Below, piece after piece: positions 1-8,569 of a stretch of 64,000 nucleotides of DNA. Within the stretch, counting starts at the first letter, position 1, and each line of letters begins with the position of its first letter. The translations under genes and the position numbers were made by a program. The notes under the pieces were generated by a model. That model saw nothing but the letters and a program-made list of their open reading frames with translations. It did not search any database and had not been told where the DNA came from. Origin of the DNA: Furfurilactobacillus curtus (GTDB lineage Bacteria > Bacillota > Bacilli > Lactobacillales > Lactobacillaceae); the NCBI RefSeq assembly GCF_045862785.1, contig NZ_BQXO01000002.1, positions 532,185 to 596,184 on the forward strand, written 5' to 3'.

Positions 1-2
1 TG

Positions 3-131
3 GCGGGGCGGATTACGGAAAAACAGATGCAAGAAATGAATTATGAAGTGAATGTGAAACACCAATCATCTGCCTCAGTGGCGAAACGTTATCTGGTGGC
101 TAACCACCTATTGAAAGCTGGTGATCGTTGA
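3..131 (+). CDS. Osmoprotectant ABC transporter permease/substrate-binding protein, C-terminal end only
   Basis: Only the last 42 codons are present; the gene begins before the window. The visible residues end in a helix with AKRYL and ANHLLKAGDR, which resembles the C terminus of the glycine betaine/choline binding domain of OpuC/OpuB-type systems, often fused to the permease in lactobacilli. The stop TGA overlaps the ATG of the following ATPase gene by one base, so the two are translationally coupled. The family assignment leans on that neighbour as much as on the short tail. The product would capture compatible solutes outside the cell and pass them through the membrane channel during osmotic stress. 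Confidence 0.65.
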   Translation, partial: AGRITEKQMQEMNYEVNVKHQSSASVAKRYLVANHLLKAGDR

Positions 132-1126
132 TGCAGCAGTCAGCTAAACTTAAATCCGCAGTTGATGAGAATCCGCCAATGGTGGCTTTTAGCCATGTCA
201 GTCAAGTGTTTGATGGACAAGCCGTTATCGATGATCTCAATTCGACCATCCCACAAGGTGAAATTTTTGTGTTAGTCGGAACCTCGGGTAGCGGCAAAAC
301 CACGACCTTAAAGATGATTAATCAACTGCAACCGCAGGCTAGTGGGCAAATTACGATTCAAGGCCAAGATATAGAAACGATCGGCTTGCAACAACTACGC
401 TGGAATATCGGCTATGTCTTGCAACAAATTGCGTTGTTTCCGACGATGACTGTTGCTGAAAACATTGCGGTAATTCCAGAAATGAAAGGTGTTGCTCGAG
501 CAGAGATTGATGCGCTGATTGATCGATTACTAACATCGGTAGGATTAGATCCAGCGACGTATCGGACACGAATGCCACAAGAGCTGTCCGGTGGTGAACA
601 GCAGCGAATCGGGATTTGCCGAGCAATCGCTTCTGATCCACCATTAGTGTTGATGGACGAAGCCTTTTCAGCCTTGGATCCGATTTCGCGAACGCAGTTA
701 CAAGACTTGGTTCTTGATTTACACGAAGCCCGCCATGATACGATTATCTTTGTGACCCATGATATGGACGAAGCCCTTAAGATGGGTGATCACATTGCTG
801 TCATGCGCGAGGGCAAGATTTTACAAGTTGCTACGCCGACGGAAATCGCTCAGCATCCGGCCAATGATTTTGTGCAACAATTCTTTGCGCAAAGTGTTGC
901 TAAGCAAGATCGCGATGTATACGTTAGCAAGCTCGTAATGATGGGGTTTGCACAACAACAGTTGGATGATTCCAATGCGACTACAGTGACCGTGACCGCG
1001 GATGCAACTCTAGGGGAAGTATACCGCCAATTAGATGATGCCACCGCTTTGCGTGTAGTGGATGGTAAACGTCAGTTAGGATTTGTCACGGCTGCTGATA
1101 TCGTGCGGTATTTGGGCCAGCGCTAG
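131..1126 (+). CDS. Osmoprotectant (glycine betaine/choline) ABC transporter ATP-binding protein
   Basis: 331 residues, ATPase of an OpuA/OpuC-type importer that powers uptake of betaine, carnitine or choline. Walker A GTSGSGKTT lies at about residues 50-58, the Q-loop near 98, the signature LSGGEQQ at 152-158 and Walker B LVLMDE at 172-177, followed by the H-loop in VTHDMDEA. After the ATPase domain, roughly residues 245-331 form a reduced CBS-like region, the part that senses ionic strength in OpuA-like proteins. The ATG at 131 overlaps the stop of the upstream gene; a TTG at 128 is a less likely start. Exact substrate cannot be read from the sequence. No terminator is seen before the next gene. 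Confidence 0.9.
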   Translation: MQQSAKLKSAVDENPPMVAFSHVSQVFDGQAVIDDLNSTIPQGEIFVLVGTSGSGKTTTLKMINQLQPQASGQITIQGQDIETIGLQQLRWNIGYVLQQIALFPTMTVAENIAVIPEMKGVARAEIDALIDRLLTSVGLDPATYRTRMPQELSGGEQQRIGICRAIASDPPLVLMDEAFSALDPISRTQLQDLVLDLHEARHDTIIFVTHDMDEALKMGDHIAVMREGKILQVATPTEIAQHPANDFVQQFFAQSVAKQDRDVYVSKLVMMGFAQQQLDDSNATTVTVTADATLGEVYRQLDDATALRVVDGKRQLGFVTAADIVRYLGQR

Positions 1127-1193
1127 AACCTTAGAGCAGTTTACTTTCGTTACCGTGGTGAAGTCGTTACACTGGAGAAAATGGAGGTGGATG

Positions 1194-2525
1194 ATGCAAT
1201 CATTTGATCAAATTGTGATCGGTGGCGGTCCAGGTGGCTTAGCGTTAGCTTATGGTCTGAAAGCTGCTGGCAAAAACGTTGCGATTGTTGAAGAAAATTT
1301 GTGGGGTGGTACTTGCCCCAACCGCGGATGTGATCCTAAAAAGATCCTTGTGGCGGCCGTCGAAGCTAAACGTCATGCTGAACAGTTGGCTCACGCCGGA
1401 CTAGATGGGACGACGACGATCAACTGGCCTGATTTAATGCGCAATAAGTTTGCATACACGGATGCCATTCCTGATGACACACTACAAGGATTACAGCACA
1501 GTGAAATTACAACATTTTATGGTCACGCGGCCTTTACATCCGCTGGCCACCTAGCAGTTGGTGAAGAGACGCTGACAGCGGCACAATTCATTTTAGCGAC
1601 TGGTCAACGACCGGTACGGCCAGCCATTGATGGTGCGCAATTACTTCAAACCAGCACGGACTTCCTTAATTGGCGTCAATTGCCAAAACAGATTGCGTTT
1701 ATTGGCGGTGGTTACATTGCTTTTGAATTGGCTGACATTGCCAATGCGGCAGGTGCAGACGTGCATGTGATTTTACGACACGATCGTGCTTTACGCGCTT
1801 TTGACGCAGAGTTAGTGAAAGATTTGCGTGATCAATTGGCTAAGGCCGGTGTTCATTTTCACGAAAATGTGACCCTAACTAAGGTGGCCAAAACCAGTAC
1901 CGGTATTGAATTAACTGGTGATCAACAGTTTGACTTAACGGTGGCGGCTGCAGTAGCGGCAACTGGACGAATTGCTAATGTCGACACTTTGAATCTAGAA
2001 GCGGTCGGTGTCTCCGCGGATAGGCATGGAGTCGTTGTGAACGACCATTTACAGACGACTAACGAGCATATTTATGCGTTAGGTGACGTTGTGGCTAAAA
2101 AATCCATACCGAAGTTAACGCCTGTGGCTGGCTTTGAGGCACGCTACTTAACTGATACTTTAACTGGCGCTCATTCTGAGGCCATCCAATATCCTGCGAT
2201 TCCAACGGTGGTATTTGGGATGCCACGCCTGGCGCAAGTTGGGGTTAGTCCAGCAGAGACCACCACGACCACTGACCGACGAGTTAAGGCGCTTGATATG
2301 ACGCATTGGTACACGTATCAACGAATTCATGATCCATTGGCCAAAGTTAAGGTTGTTTTGGATCGGCAAGGACGCTTAGTTGGTGCCAGCGCTTTGAGTA
2401 CGATCGCAGATGAGTTAATCAATTATCTCACGGCGCTCATTAATCAAGGGGCGACGGTGGCTGACGTGAACAATCAAATCATGGCTTATCCAACGCCTGC
2501 ATCCGATTTAAGTTACCTGTTTTAA
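1194..2525 (+). CDS. FAD-dependent pyridine nucleotide-disulfide oxidoreductase (glutathione reductase-like)
   Basis: 443 residues. The N-terminal FAD-binding Rossmann motif is GGGPGG at about 10-15, and the redox-active pair is Cys41-x4-Cys46 (GGTCPNRGCDPKK). A second nucleotide-binding motif (IGGGYIAFE) begins near residue 170, and the dimerisation domain fills the C-terminal third, so the domain order is that of glutathione/mycothione/dihydrolipoamide reductases. The usual C-terminal HP dyad is not obvious: the end reads AYPTPASDLSY where His-Pro-Thr is typical, so catalysis may differ or the substrate may not be glutathione. The start chosen is the ATG 5 nt after GGAGGT; ATG 1191 sits too close. 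Likely role is thiol or redox homeostasis in the cytosol. Confidence 0.85.
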   Translation: MQSFDQIVIGGGPGGLALAYGLKAAGKNVAIVEENLWGGTCPNRGCDPKKILVAAVEAKRHAEQLAHAGLDGTTTINWPDLMRNKFAYTDAIPDDTLQGLQHSEITTFYGHAAFTSAGHLAVGEETLTAAQFILATGQRPVRPAIDGAQLLQTSTDFLNWRQLPKQIAFIGGGYIAFELADIANAAGADVHVILRHDRALRAFDAELVKDLRDQLAKAGVHFHENVTLTKVAKTSTGIELTGDQQFDLTVAAAVAATGRIANVDTLNLEAVGVSADRHGVVVNDHLQTTNEHIYALGDVVAKKSIPKLTPVAGFEARYLTDTLTGAHSEAIQYPAIPTVVFGMPRLAQVGVSPAETTTTTDRRVKALDMTHWYTYQRIHDPLAKVKVVLDRQGRLVGASALSTIADELINYLTALINQGATVADVNNQIMAYPTPASDLSYLF

Positions 2526-2600
2526 GCCGAGCAATATCTTTTATATAGAATTAAGATAATTAGAGCTACTCAAATTTACCCAAATCATGGCGTTTAGAGC

Positions 2601-2757
2601 GCGGGACATAAGTCGGTAAGTGACGATGCACTGAGAGCGAACTGCAAATGGTGATGGTTTATTCATCGTTGACAGTTCGCTTTTAGGCGGAGACATATGA
2701 CTTATGTTCCGCGTTTTGGCTATTTAGATATTAGTTTTGTCCCAAACTCTTTTGTGT
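2601..2757. repeat. Structured dispersed repeat, copy A (pair with 13014-13187)
   Basis: The unit opens with GCGGGACATAAGTC (2601-2614), which pairs with GACTTATGTTCCGC (2699-2712), giving a 14-bp outer stem with one G-U. Inside is a second hairpin, AGCGAACTG (2636-2644) with CAGTTCGCT (2673-2681), extended by GATG/CATC. The tail carries TTTTGTCCCAAACTC (2736-2750). Copy B near 13.0 kb has the same plan with different stem sequences that still pair. No coding potential is convincing; a minus-strand ORF here is a shadow. Confidence 0.75.
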
Positions 2758-2963
2758 CCGGCACCTGCGGTTAAGCCTGCCAACAGCTTGTTGCCCAGAC
2801 CAAGGGTAATGCCGATTTTTACAAAACGGCATCAAGCATCGCGTTGAAATGTAGTGGGTTCCCGGAAAAGCAGACCAATCTGAACGTAGCGGGCATTGGA
2901 TCAATTGATTTTGATAGGCGCAAGCGTAAAAATACGCTAGAATAGAATACACTAGAGCGTGTT

Positions 2964-2982
2964 TTGCCCAACGTTTGGGCAA
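2964..2982. promoter_or_regulatory. Perfect 8-bp inverted repeat in the antiporter leader
   Basis: TTGCCCAA and TTGGGCAA are separated by 3 bases just upstream of the ribosome binding site of the antiporter at 3014. It could be an operator for a dimeric regulator or a leader hairpin; no U-run follows, so it is not a terminator. No regulator is identified. Confidence 0.35.
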
Positions 2983-3013
2983 GAGGAACGGGATCTAACG
3001 AAAGGATGCATGA

Positions 3014-4186
3014 ATGAACTTTATTGGAACCTTGATTTTAATATTGACGGCAACGACCATTGCGGGGCATTTTTCAGCCCGTCTCGGGGTTCCGGCGGTT
3101 ATTGGTGAATTGTTAGTCGGGATTGTAATTGGCCCAGGGGTGCTAAATTGGGTTCAGTCATCGACCACCCTCACGCAATTTGCCGAACTGGGTGTGATTT
3201 TATTGATGTTTATGGCTGGGTTGGAAAGTGACATCGGCCAGTTGCGACGCTATTTACGGCCGGCATTAGCCGTGGCGATGTGTGGCGTCATCTTGCCCGT
3301 GGTCCTAATGGGTGCAACCAGTTTACTATTTGGCTATGGCTGGAGTGAGGCACTGTTCATCGGGGTTGTCTTCTCGGCGACGTCGGTCAGTATCTCGGTG
3401 GTGGTGCTGCGGGAGTTTAACGCATTAGATACGCAGGAAGGAGCAACGATTTTAGGGGCGGCGGTCGCTGATGACATTATTGGCGTGCTGTTGTTGAGCT
3501 TGATGGTGGCAGTATTGGGTGGCTCAGCTAGCCATGGGCCATCTACTAACCTAGGCTTGCAATTGGTCTTTCAAGCAGCCTTTTTCGTTGCCGTGTACCT
3601 GCTGGTGCGCTGGGTTGCGCCGCTCTTGACCCGTATTAGCGAACGATTATTAATCCCGACGGCGCGGACGGTGACTGCTATTGTGATTTGTTTGGCGATG
3701 GCTTACCTAGCAGAACTAGTCGGTTTATCTGGTGCCATTGGTGCCTTTTTTGCAGGAATTGCAGTCGCCCAGACATCCGTGAAAAAAGTAATTGACGAGC
3801 ATGTAGAGCCGATCAGTAACGCCTTTTTTGTTCCAGTATTTTTCGTTAGCATCGGATTGAGTGTCGATTTTACCAACTTTGTCGCTTCATTACCCTTTAT
3901 TTTATTGATGACGGCCCTAGCCGTGTTGACCAAATGGGTCGGTGGACAGTTTGGAGCTCAAGTCACGGGTTTTAATCGCGATAGTGGGCGCGTGGTTGGA
4001 ACGGGGATGGTGGCCCGTGGTGAGATGGCGTTGATCACCGCTCAAATTGGTTTCAATGCACATTTGCTTGCCAAACCAATGTATGTGGATATGATTTTTG
4101 TGATCGTACTGGCCACTTTAGTTGCGCCGTTACTATTACGCTGGTCGTTAAGCAAGCAACGTGTAGCAGCGACAAAGTCAGAGTAA
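3014..4186 (+). CDS. Cation:proton antiporter, CPA2/KefB-NapA family
   Basis: 390 residues, an integral membrane Na+ or K+/H+ antiporter. The chain is almost entirely hydrophobic, with about 12-13 membrane segments. It carries the FMAGLESD segment near residue 75 and the paired acidic site ADDIIG near residue 160, the double Asp that marks electrogenic CPA2 exchangers. There is no C-terminal RCK/TrkA-N domain, so it is the short form. ATG follows AAAGGA. The gene stands alone between a structured intergenic region and a bidirectional terminator. Likely role is pH and ion homeostasis; the ion carried cannot be decided. The 8-bp inverted repeat just upstream may control it. Confidence 0.88.
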   Translation: MNFIGTLILILTATTIAGHFSARLGVPAVIGELLVGIVIGPGVLNWVQSSTTLTQFAELGVILLMFMAGLESDIGQLRRYLRPALAVAMCGVILPVVLMGATSLLFGYGWSEALFIGVVFSATSVSISVVVLREFNALDTQEGATILGAAVADDIIGVLLLSLMVAVLGGSASHGPSTNLGLQLVFQAAFFVAVYLLVRWVAPLLTRISERLLIPTARTVTAIVICLAMAYLAELVGLSGAIGAFFAGIAVAQTSVKKVIDEHVEPISNAFFVPVFFVSIGLSVDFTNFVASLPFILLMTALAVLTKWVGGQFGAQVTGFNRDSGRVVGTGMVARGEMALITAQIGFNAHLLAKPMYVDMIFVIVLATLVAPLLLRWSLSKQRVAATKSE

Positions 4187-4208
4187 GGTTAGTGAAAAGA
4201 GCACATGT

Positions 4209-4248
4209 AAAAAAAGTTGTCTCCCGATTTGGGATGACAACTTTTTTC
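4209..4248. terminator. Bidirectional intrinsic terminator
   Basis: AAAAAAGTTGTC (4210-4221) pairs with GACAACTTTTTT (4236-4247), with an inner TCCC/GGGA. It has A- and T-runs on both sides and lies between the convergent antiporter and Rrf2 genes. Confidence 0.9.
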
Positions 4249-4275
4249 ATTGAAAGAGCGATTTTCAGCTTGCTT

Positions 4276-4749
4276 TTAACTTAATTGATTTACTAGGTCG
4301 ATGAAATGACCATGTTGATGTAAATCGGTTTTTAGGTCGGTCATGGAAAAGCGGTGGTAAAAACGCCGATAGTCAGCATCGGCTAACGTGAATAAATCCG
4401 TGAGCGTTTCATTGATGTTGGCAGAAATATCGCTGTCATCGGTATCATTGGCAACTAAACCCTTTGAGTCGCCGGTGATGAAACGCGCGTAGCTGATCGT
4501 GGGGGGAATCGTCAGATCGTATAATGCACCGACATTCATTTCAGCCAACGGCCGTTGGAGTAAATAGCCACCATTCTTGCCAACTGAACCCTCAATATAT
4601 CCCTGTTTGTGAAGCACAGACAAAATGTTGCGAATCATGACTGGATTAAGCTGTAACGATTTGGCCAGTTCTGCACTCGTAATTTTCCGTGGACTATTTT
4701 CATCAAGGTAAAGTAAGCTGTGGACGGCCACAGAAAAATCGAGTTTCAT
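4276..4749 (-). CDS. Rrf2 family transcriptional regulator
   Basis: 157 residues. The N-terminal winged helix-turn-helix spans about residues 1-80 (MKLDFSVAVHSLLYL, then a recognition helix around NPVMIRNILSVLHKQGY and the wing GGYLLQRP), which is the Rrf2 pattern. There is no cysteine in the whole protein, so it cannot hold an Fe-S cluster as IscR or NsrR do; it resembles the cluster-free Rrf2 proteins of Firmicutes that sense other ligands. It lies 19 bases after the HelD gene on the same strand and shares its transcript. ATG is preceded by AGAGGCG. Target genes cannot be inferred; control of the HelD operon is possible. Confidence 0.85.
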   Translation of the reverse strand: MKLDFSVAVHSLLYLDENSPRKITSAELAKSLQLNPVMIRNILSVLHKQGYIEGSVGKNGGYLLQRPLAEMNVGALYDLTIPPTISYARFITGDSKGLVANDTDDSDISANINETLTDLFTLADADYRRFYHRFSMTDLKTDLHQHGHFIDLVNQLS

Positions 4750-4768
4750 AAGCGCCTCTTTCTAAAAA

Positions 4769-7084
4769 TCATGATTCTTTGACAACATGTTCAATCATCA
4801 TCAGCTGTGATTGAATCGTACTAATGACTGGACTCACAGGCCCGTTGGAAACGAGGATTAGATGATGCATCGCACGTGATGCGATTGTGTAGAGCGCCCC
4901 AATTGCCGAGTCATCTGGATAATTTTGCTGGGAAACATCGTAAGCAATGACGCTGTCAAATTCCAAGCCTTTGGCTAAGTAAACGGGTAAGACGACAACA
5001 CCGCTGGGTAAAGTGCGATCTGTGTCATTGAGTAAAGTGACATTGACATGACTATGCAGTTCGCGATAAACGATCCGAGCGGCGGTAAGATCTTTAGTTA
5101 AGACGGCTACAGTACCAGATTGAGCTACTTCACGTTGCGCTAATTGCCGTGTTACCGCCAATGTATCTGTTTCATTATAGCGCATAAAAATGCGTGGGAG
5201 GTCACCTGGTCGATTAAAGGCTTGAATTTGATCACCGTTTGGTAATAAGCCCTTTGCAAATTCGGTGATTGGCTTAGTTGAGCGATAACTTCGATTTAGC
5301 GTGATTAAGTTAGGGTGTTTGGCTGAAAATGCGCTGGCGAGGTGATTCAACAAGTCAGTTGGCGTTTGCAGCCGATTGAACAGGGCTTGTTCACTATCCC
5401 CAAGCAACGTGAATTTTGCTTTTGGAAAGGCGTGTTTGAAATAACACATTTGTGTCAGTGAATAATCTTGCATTTCATCAATGAACAAATAGGCAATGCT
5501 ACGATTTTGTCCGCCGCCGGTAATTAGGTCTCGAATGAATAGTAACGGGACAGCATCCACTAAACCGAGTCGGTGATATTCAATGTCGGTGTCGAAGTCC
5601 TGCTCATGCATCGCCCAATGTTCAGCATCAACAGACTGAGGATGAACCTGTTGAAGAAAGTGATCGTATTGGCGATAAATATCTAAGAAGTAATTGTTAA
5701 ATAGCGCATCATAGATTGGCTCAAATTGGCGTCGAACAATCAGACGTGCGGCGTACTTTAATTCTGCATCGACATTTTTGAACGTGCCTAACCGTTTGCC
5801 AAGTAAGTTATGGTAGTGTTCGGTGTCCAAATTATCTAGCGCTTCATTAACCCAATCCGCCTTGGCTTCACTACGAATACGGGCTTTTAATTGTTTGATA
5901 AGCGTATTTTTAGTGGCTAAAAATTTAGCCGGCGTCCCCATGGTGTCCGGCTGACTGGCATAAATAGCGGCAATGGTTTCTTTAGTGAAAAAGAGACGAC
6001 CATCTAACAAAACATCGTTAAAGCGTAGCTCAGCTGGCGTTAAATTCTGACAATAGGTCGACAGGTCGTTGACGGAAGCAGGGCTTTCTAAATAATCGCG
6101 GACATCGGGAAACAGCGAATTGGTTTGGGCGGCGTCAGCTTCATAGCGTTCAAATAGCGTCTCAACGTTTAGTCCTTGAAGCCGTTGGGTCAGAAAATCA
6201 GCTAAGGTCACTTGGCGCATGTTACGTTCTCCAAGGCTCGGCAAAACTTCTGAGATGTAGTGACTGAACAGACGATTCGGAGAAAAGAGCACCATTTGAT
6301 CCGCTTGTAAAGTATGCTCGGTGGCTGTGCGACTGTGATACAACAGATAGGCAATTCGTTGTAGAATGGCAGAGGTCTTGCCTGATCCGGCCACGCCTTG
6401 AACGACAAGTAAGTCCGAGGTGGTGTCGCGAATAATGTCATTTTGCTCTTTTTGAATGGTAGCAACGATATTTTGCATGACTGCATCGTTTTGTTGGCCA
6501 AGCACGGCTTGTAGCATTTCGTCACCAACGGTCTCGTTGGTATCAAACATGTTGATAATTTGACCATTCTTAATGGTGAATTGGCGTTTTTTAGTTAGGT
6601 TTGTGGTTTGTCGGCCTGCAGGCGTGCTATAGTTCACCGAACCTAAAGTGCCATTGTAGTAGACGCTGGCAATTGGCGCTCGCCAATCATAGATGAGAAA
6701 ATTCTGATTGGCATCCGTCAAAGAAAATGTGCCAATATATAGGGTATCAGGATGATCTTCATCAGTATCTTTGATATCGATCCGGCCAAAGTATGCTGAT
6801 TTGTGTAGTTGATCAAGTTGGTCCAACTGTTGTCCAATGGTCGTTTCGTTAGTCACTGCTAGATAGACCAATTGGCGTTGCTGCTGAAGTTGCGCGTTGG
6901 TTTCCATCGCGTCGTCGATTTCAAACGTGTTAACCGAAGCGTTATCCGCATAGTTCTTCTGAACGGCGCTGGTTTCTTCGTGAGCACGGGTGAGCTGTTG
7001 CTGTCCTTCTTTTTGTTGACGCGTGATTTCGGTCATCACCTGGTCAAGTCGTTGCTGTTCTAGTTGCTGTTCATCGTTATTCAA
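4769..7084 (-). CDS. helD: HelD-type RNA polymerase recycling ATPase (UvrD/Rep-like superfamily 1)
   Basis: 771 residues. After an N-terminal coiled coil rich in Gln and Glu (about residues 1-90), the sequence has the HelD-specific block with YFGRID and WRAPIASVYY near 100-140, then Walker A GVAGSGKTS at about 230-238 and Walker B LFIDEMQDY further on, ending in the UvrD-like motifs. HelD proteins bind stalled RNA polymerase and pull it off nucleic acid using ATP. The start is TTG at 7084: GGAGG lies 7 bases before it, whereas the upstream ATG (7105) has no ribosome binding site and contains that GGAGG within its reading frame. The Rrf2 gene follows in the same operon. Confidence 0.85.
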   Translation of the reverse strand: MNNDEQQLEQQRLDQVMTEITRQQKEGQQQLTRAHEETSAVQKNYADNASVNTFEIDDAMETNAQLQQQRQLVYLAVTNETTIGQQLDQLDQLHKSAYFGRIDIKDTDEDHPDTLYIGTFSLTDANQNFLIYDWRAPIASVYYNGTLGSVNYSTPAGRQTTNLTKKRQFTIKNGQIINMFDTNETVGDEMLQAVLGQQNDAVMQNIVATIQKEQNDIIRDTTSDLLVVQGVAGSGKTSAILQRIAYLLYHSRTATEHTLQADQMVLFSPNRLFSHYISEVLPSLGERNMRQVTLADFLTQRLQGLNVETLFERYEADAAQTNSLFPDVRDYLESPASVNDLSTYCQNLTPAELRFNDVLLDGRLFFTKETIAAIYASQPDTMGTPAKFLATKNTLIKQLKARIRSEAKADWVNEALDNLDTEHYHNLLGKRLGTFKNVDAELKYAARLIVRRQFEPIYDALFNNYFLDIYRQYDHFLQQVHPQSVDAEHWAMHEQDFDTDIEYHRLGLVDAVPLLFIRDLITGGGQNRSIAYLFIDEMQDYSLTQMCYFKHAFPKAKFTLLGDSEQALFNRLQTPTDLLNHLASAFSAKHPNLITLNRSYRSTKPITEFAKGLLPNGDQIQAFNRPGDLPRIFMRYNETDTLAVTRQLAQREVAQSGTVAVLTKDLTAARIVYRELHSHVNVTLLNDTDRTLPSGVVVLPVYLAKGLEFDSVIAYDVSQQNYPDDSAIGALYTIASRAMHHLILVSNGPVSPVISTIQSQLMMIEHVVKES

Positions 7085-7137
7085 GTTGACGCCTCCAGGT
7101 GCCATTGTGTCAGTCGCAACATTAATAAACTCTGACC

Positions 7138-7166
7138 ATCTTAGCCGCCAAAAACGGACCTGTCAA
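7138..7166 (-). promoter_or_regulatory. Promoter of the helD-rrf2 operon
   Basis: On the minus strand TTGACA (7161-7166), 17-bp spacer, TAAGAT (7138-7143). It diverges from the trpS promoter only 40 bases away. Confidence 0.75.
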
Positions 7167-7206
7167 CGATGATGAATTACAGTTTTAAATCGCTAGCTAG
7201 TGCGTT

Positions 7207-7235
7207 TTGACAGCTCTTTTAAAAGTCGGTATACT
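7207..7235 (+). promoter_or_regulatory. Promoter of the trpS T-box transcript
   Basis: Consensus TTGACA (7207-7212), 17-bp spacer and TATACT (7230-7235). Transcription would start near 7242 and run through the T-box leader. Confidence 0.85.
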
Positions 7236-7241
7236 TAATTA

Positions 7242-7470
7242 AGACGGATTGTGTCAAACAATCAGCATCGTAGTGGAGTAGACACCATAAAACAGCAAGG
7301 TTGAGATGGTGAGAGTCAGCCAAGGTGACGAAGTGGGCTAGGATGTCGTTTGCATCGAAAATAATTTTAAGTGGGATCGTAAGCGATCCAATTTAGGTGG
7401 CACCGCGGGTAACCGTCCTATGATGACCTTCTTTTCGTGTGAGAAGCGGTCATGATAGGACGGTTTTATT
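7242..7470 (+). ncRNA. T-box leader (tRNA-sensing riboswitch) upstream of trpS
   Basis: The conserved T-box AGGTGGCACCGCGG is at 7395-7408, directly followed by a long terminator hairpin (7411-7470) ending in a T-rich run. The stem I region carries the typical GGTGAGAGTCAGCC stretch near 7307-7320. A TGG triplet at 7334-7336 falls where the specifier could be and would match tryptophan, but I could not fold stem I with certainty. Uncharged tRNA-Trp would bind and convert the terminator into the antiterminator, raising trpS expression. Confidence 0.92.
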
Positions 7471-7503
7471 TTAGCGAAGCTACCCTTTAAGGAGGCCAAT
7501 TAG

Positions 7504-8535
7504 ATGGCAGAAACAAAAAAAGTGATTTTAACAGGTGATCGACCAACCGGGAAGTTGCATATCGGACACTACGTTGGCTCACTGCGTAATCGGGTGACGA
7601 TGCAAAATTCTGGGGAATACAACACCTTTATTATGATCGCTGATATGCAGGCATTGACTGATAATGCACGTGATCCAGAAAAAATTCGACGCAGTCTGAC
7701 TGAAGTTACGTTGGACTATTTAGCAGTTGGGATTGATCCTAAAAAGTCTACCATCCTAGTGCAATCTCAAATTCCGGCATTAAATGAACTGACCATGATT
7801 TATTTGAACTTAGTGACATTGGCGCGATTGGAACGAAATCCAACTGTGAAGTCAGAAATTGCTCAGAAAGGGTTTGGCCAAAGTATTCCCGCTGGCTTTT
7901 TAACTTATCCGGTCAGTCAGGCCGCTGACATTACCGCCTTCAAAGCCACGACGGTGCCAGTTGGCGATGATCAAGAGCCCATGTTGGAACAGACTCGTGA
8001 AATTGTCCGTGCCTTTAATGGCGCCTATAATGCTTCTGTGCTGATTGAACCGACCGGCGTTTTTCCACCTAAGGGTGAGGGCCGAATTCCTGGGTTAGAT
8101 GGGAACGCTAAAATGAGTAAGTCATTGAATAATGCAATTTACTTGGCTGATGATGCGGACACGGTGACGCAAAAAGTGATGTCGATGTATACCGACCCAC
8201 AACACATCAAGGTGAGTGATCCAGGTCATGTTGAAGGGAACACCGTCTTCACCTATTTGGATATCTTTGACCCTGATCAAGCCCATGTCGCAGAATTAAA
8301 AGCGCAGTATCAGGCTGGCGGACTGGGAGATGTTAAAATAAAGCGTTACTTAAATGAAGTTTTAGAAGCAACACTAGCACCGATCCGTAAACGACGGGCA
8401 GAGTATGCCGCCAATCTTGATTATGTGTATGACGTCTTAGCACAAGGATCAGCCCGGGCTAATGAAGTGGCTAACCAAACGCTCACTGAGGTTCGTGATG
8501 CAATGGGTATTAATTATTTTACGCAACGCAAGTAA
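7504..8535 (+). CDS. trpS: Tryptophanyl-tRNA synthetase
   Basis: 343 residues, class I aminoacyl-tRNA synthetase that charges tRNA-Trp in the cytosol. The HIGH motif is in KLHIGHYVGS (about 17-26) and the KMSKS motif at 203-207, with the class Ic Rossmann fold between. Length is close to the usual 330-345. ATG follows AAGGAGG. The T-box leader immediately upstream makes expression depend on the charging state of tRNA-Trp. The downstream ppx-like gene starts 34 bases after the stop with no terminator, so some co-transcription is likely. Confidence 0.97.
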   Translation: MAETKKVILTGDRPTGKLHIGHYVGSLRNRVTMQNSGEYNTFIMIADMQALTDNARDPEKIRRSLTEVTLDYLAVGIDPKKSTILVQSQIPALNELTMIYLNLVTLARLERNPTVKSEIAQKGFGQSIPAGFLTYPVSQAADITAFKATTVPVGDDQEPMLEQTREIVRAFNGAYNASVLIEPTGVFPPKGEGRIPGLDGNAKMSKSLNNAIYLADDADTVTQKVMSMYTDPQHIKVSDPGHVEGNTVFTYLDIFDPDQAHVAELKAQYQAGGLGDVKIKRYLNEVLEATLAPIRKRRAEYAANLDYVYDVLAQGSARANEVANQTLTEVRDAMGINYFTQRK

Positions 8536-8569
8536 CAACAATGATGCGTTGAAAATGAGGCGAAGATGC

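Larger units (their letters stand above)
2526..3013. other. Intergenic region before the antiporter
   Basis: This 488-base gap holds the structured repeat copy A (2601-2757). About 200 bases follow that I do not recognise, including a small hairpin formed by ATGCCG (2811-2816) and CGGCAT (2827-2832). Near the antiporter there are two inverted repeats: AGCGTA/TACGCT (2923-2938) and the perfect 8-bp pair TTGCCCAA/TTGGGCAA (2964-2982) 31 bases before the start codon. I found no consensus promoter with good spacing. Confidence 0.5.

Noticed and set aside
2760..2960. Cyclic-di-AMP (ydaO-type) riboswitch before the cation antiporter
   Set aside because: The gene context is suggestive, but the conserved sequence blocks of that riboswitch are not present.
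2731..2982. 83-residue minus-strand ORF upstream of the antiporter
   Set aside because: It overlaps the structured repeat, has no ribosome binding site and no recognisable domain.
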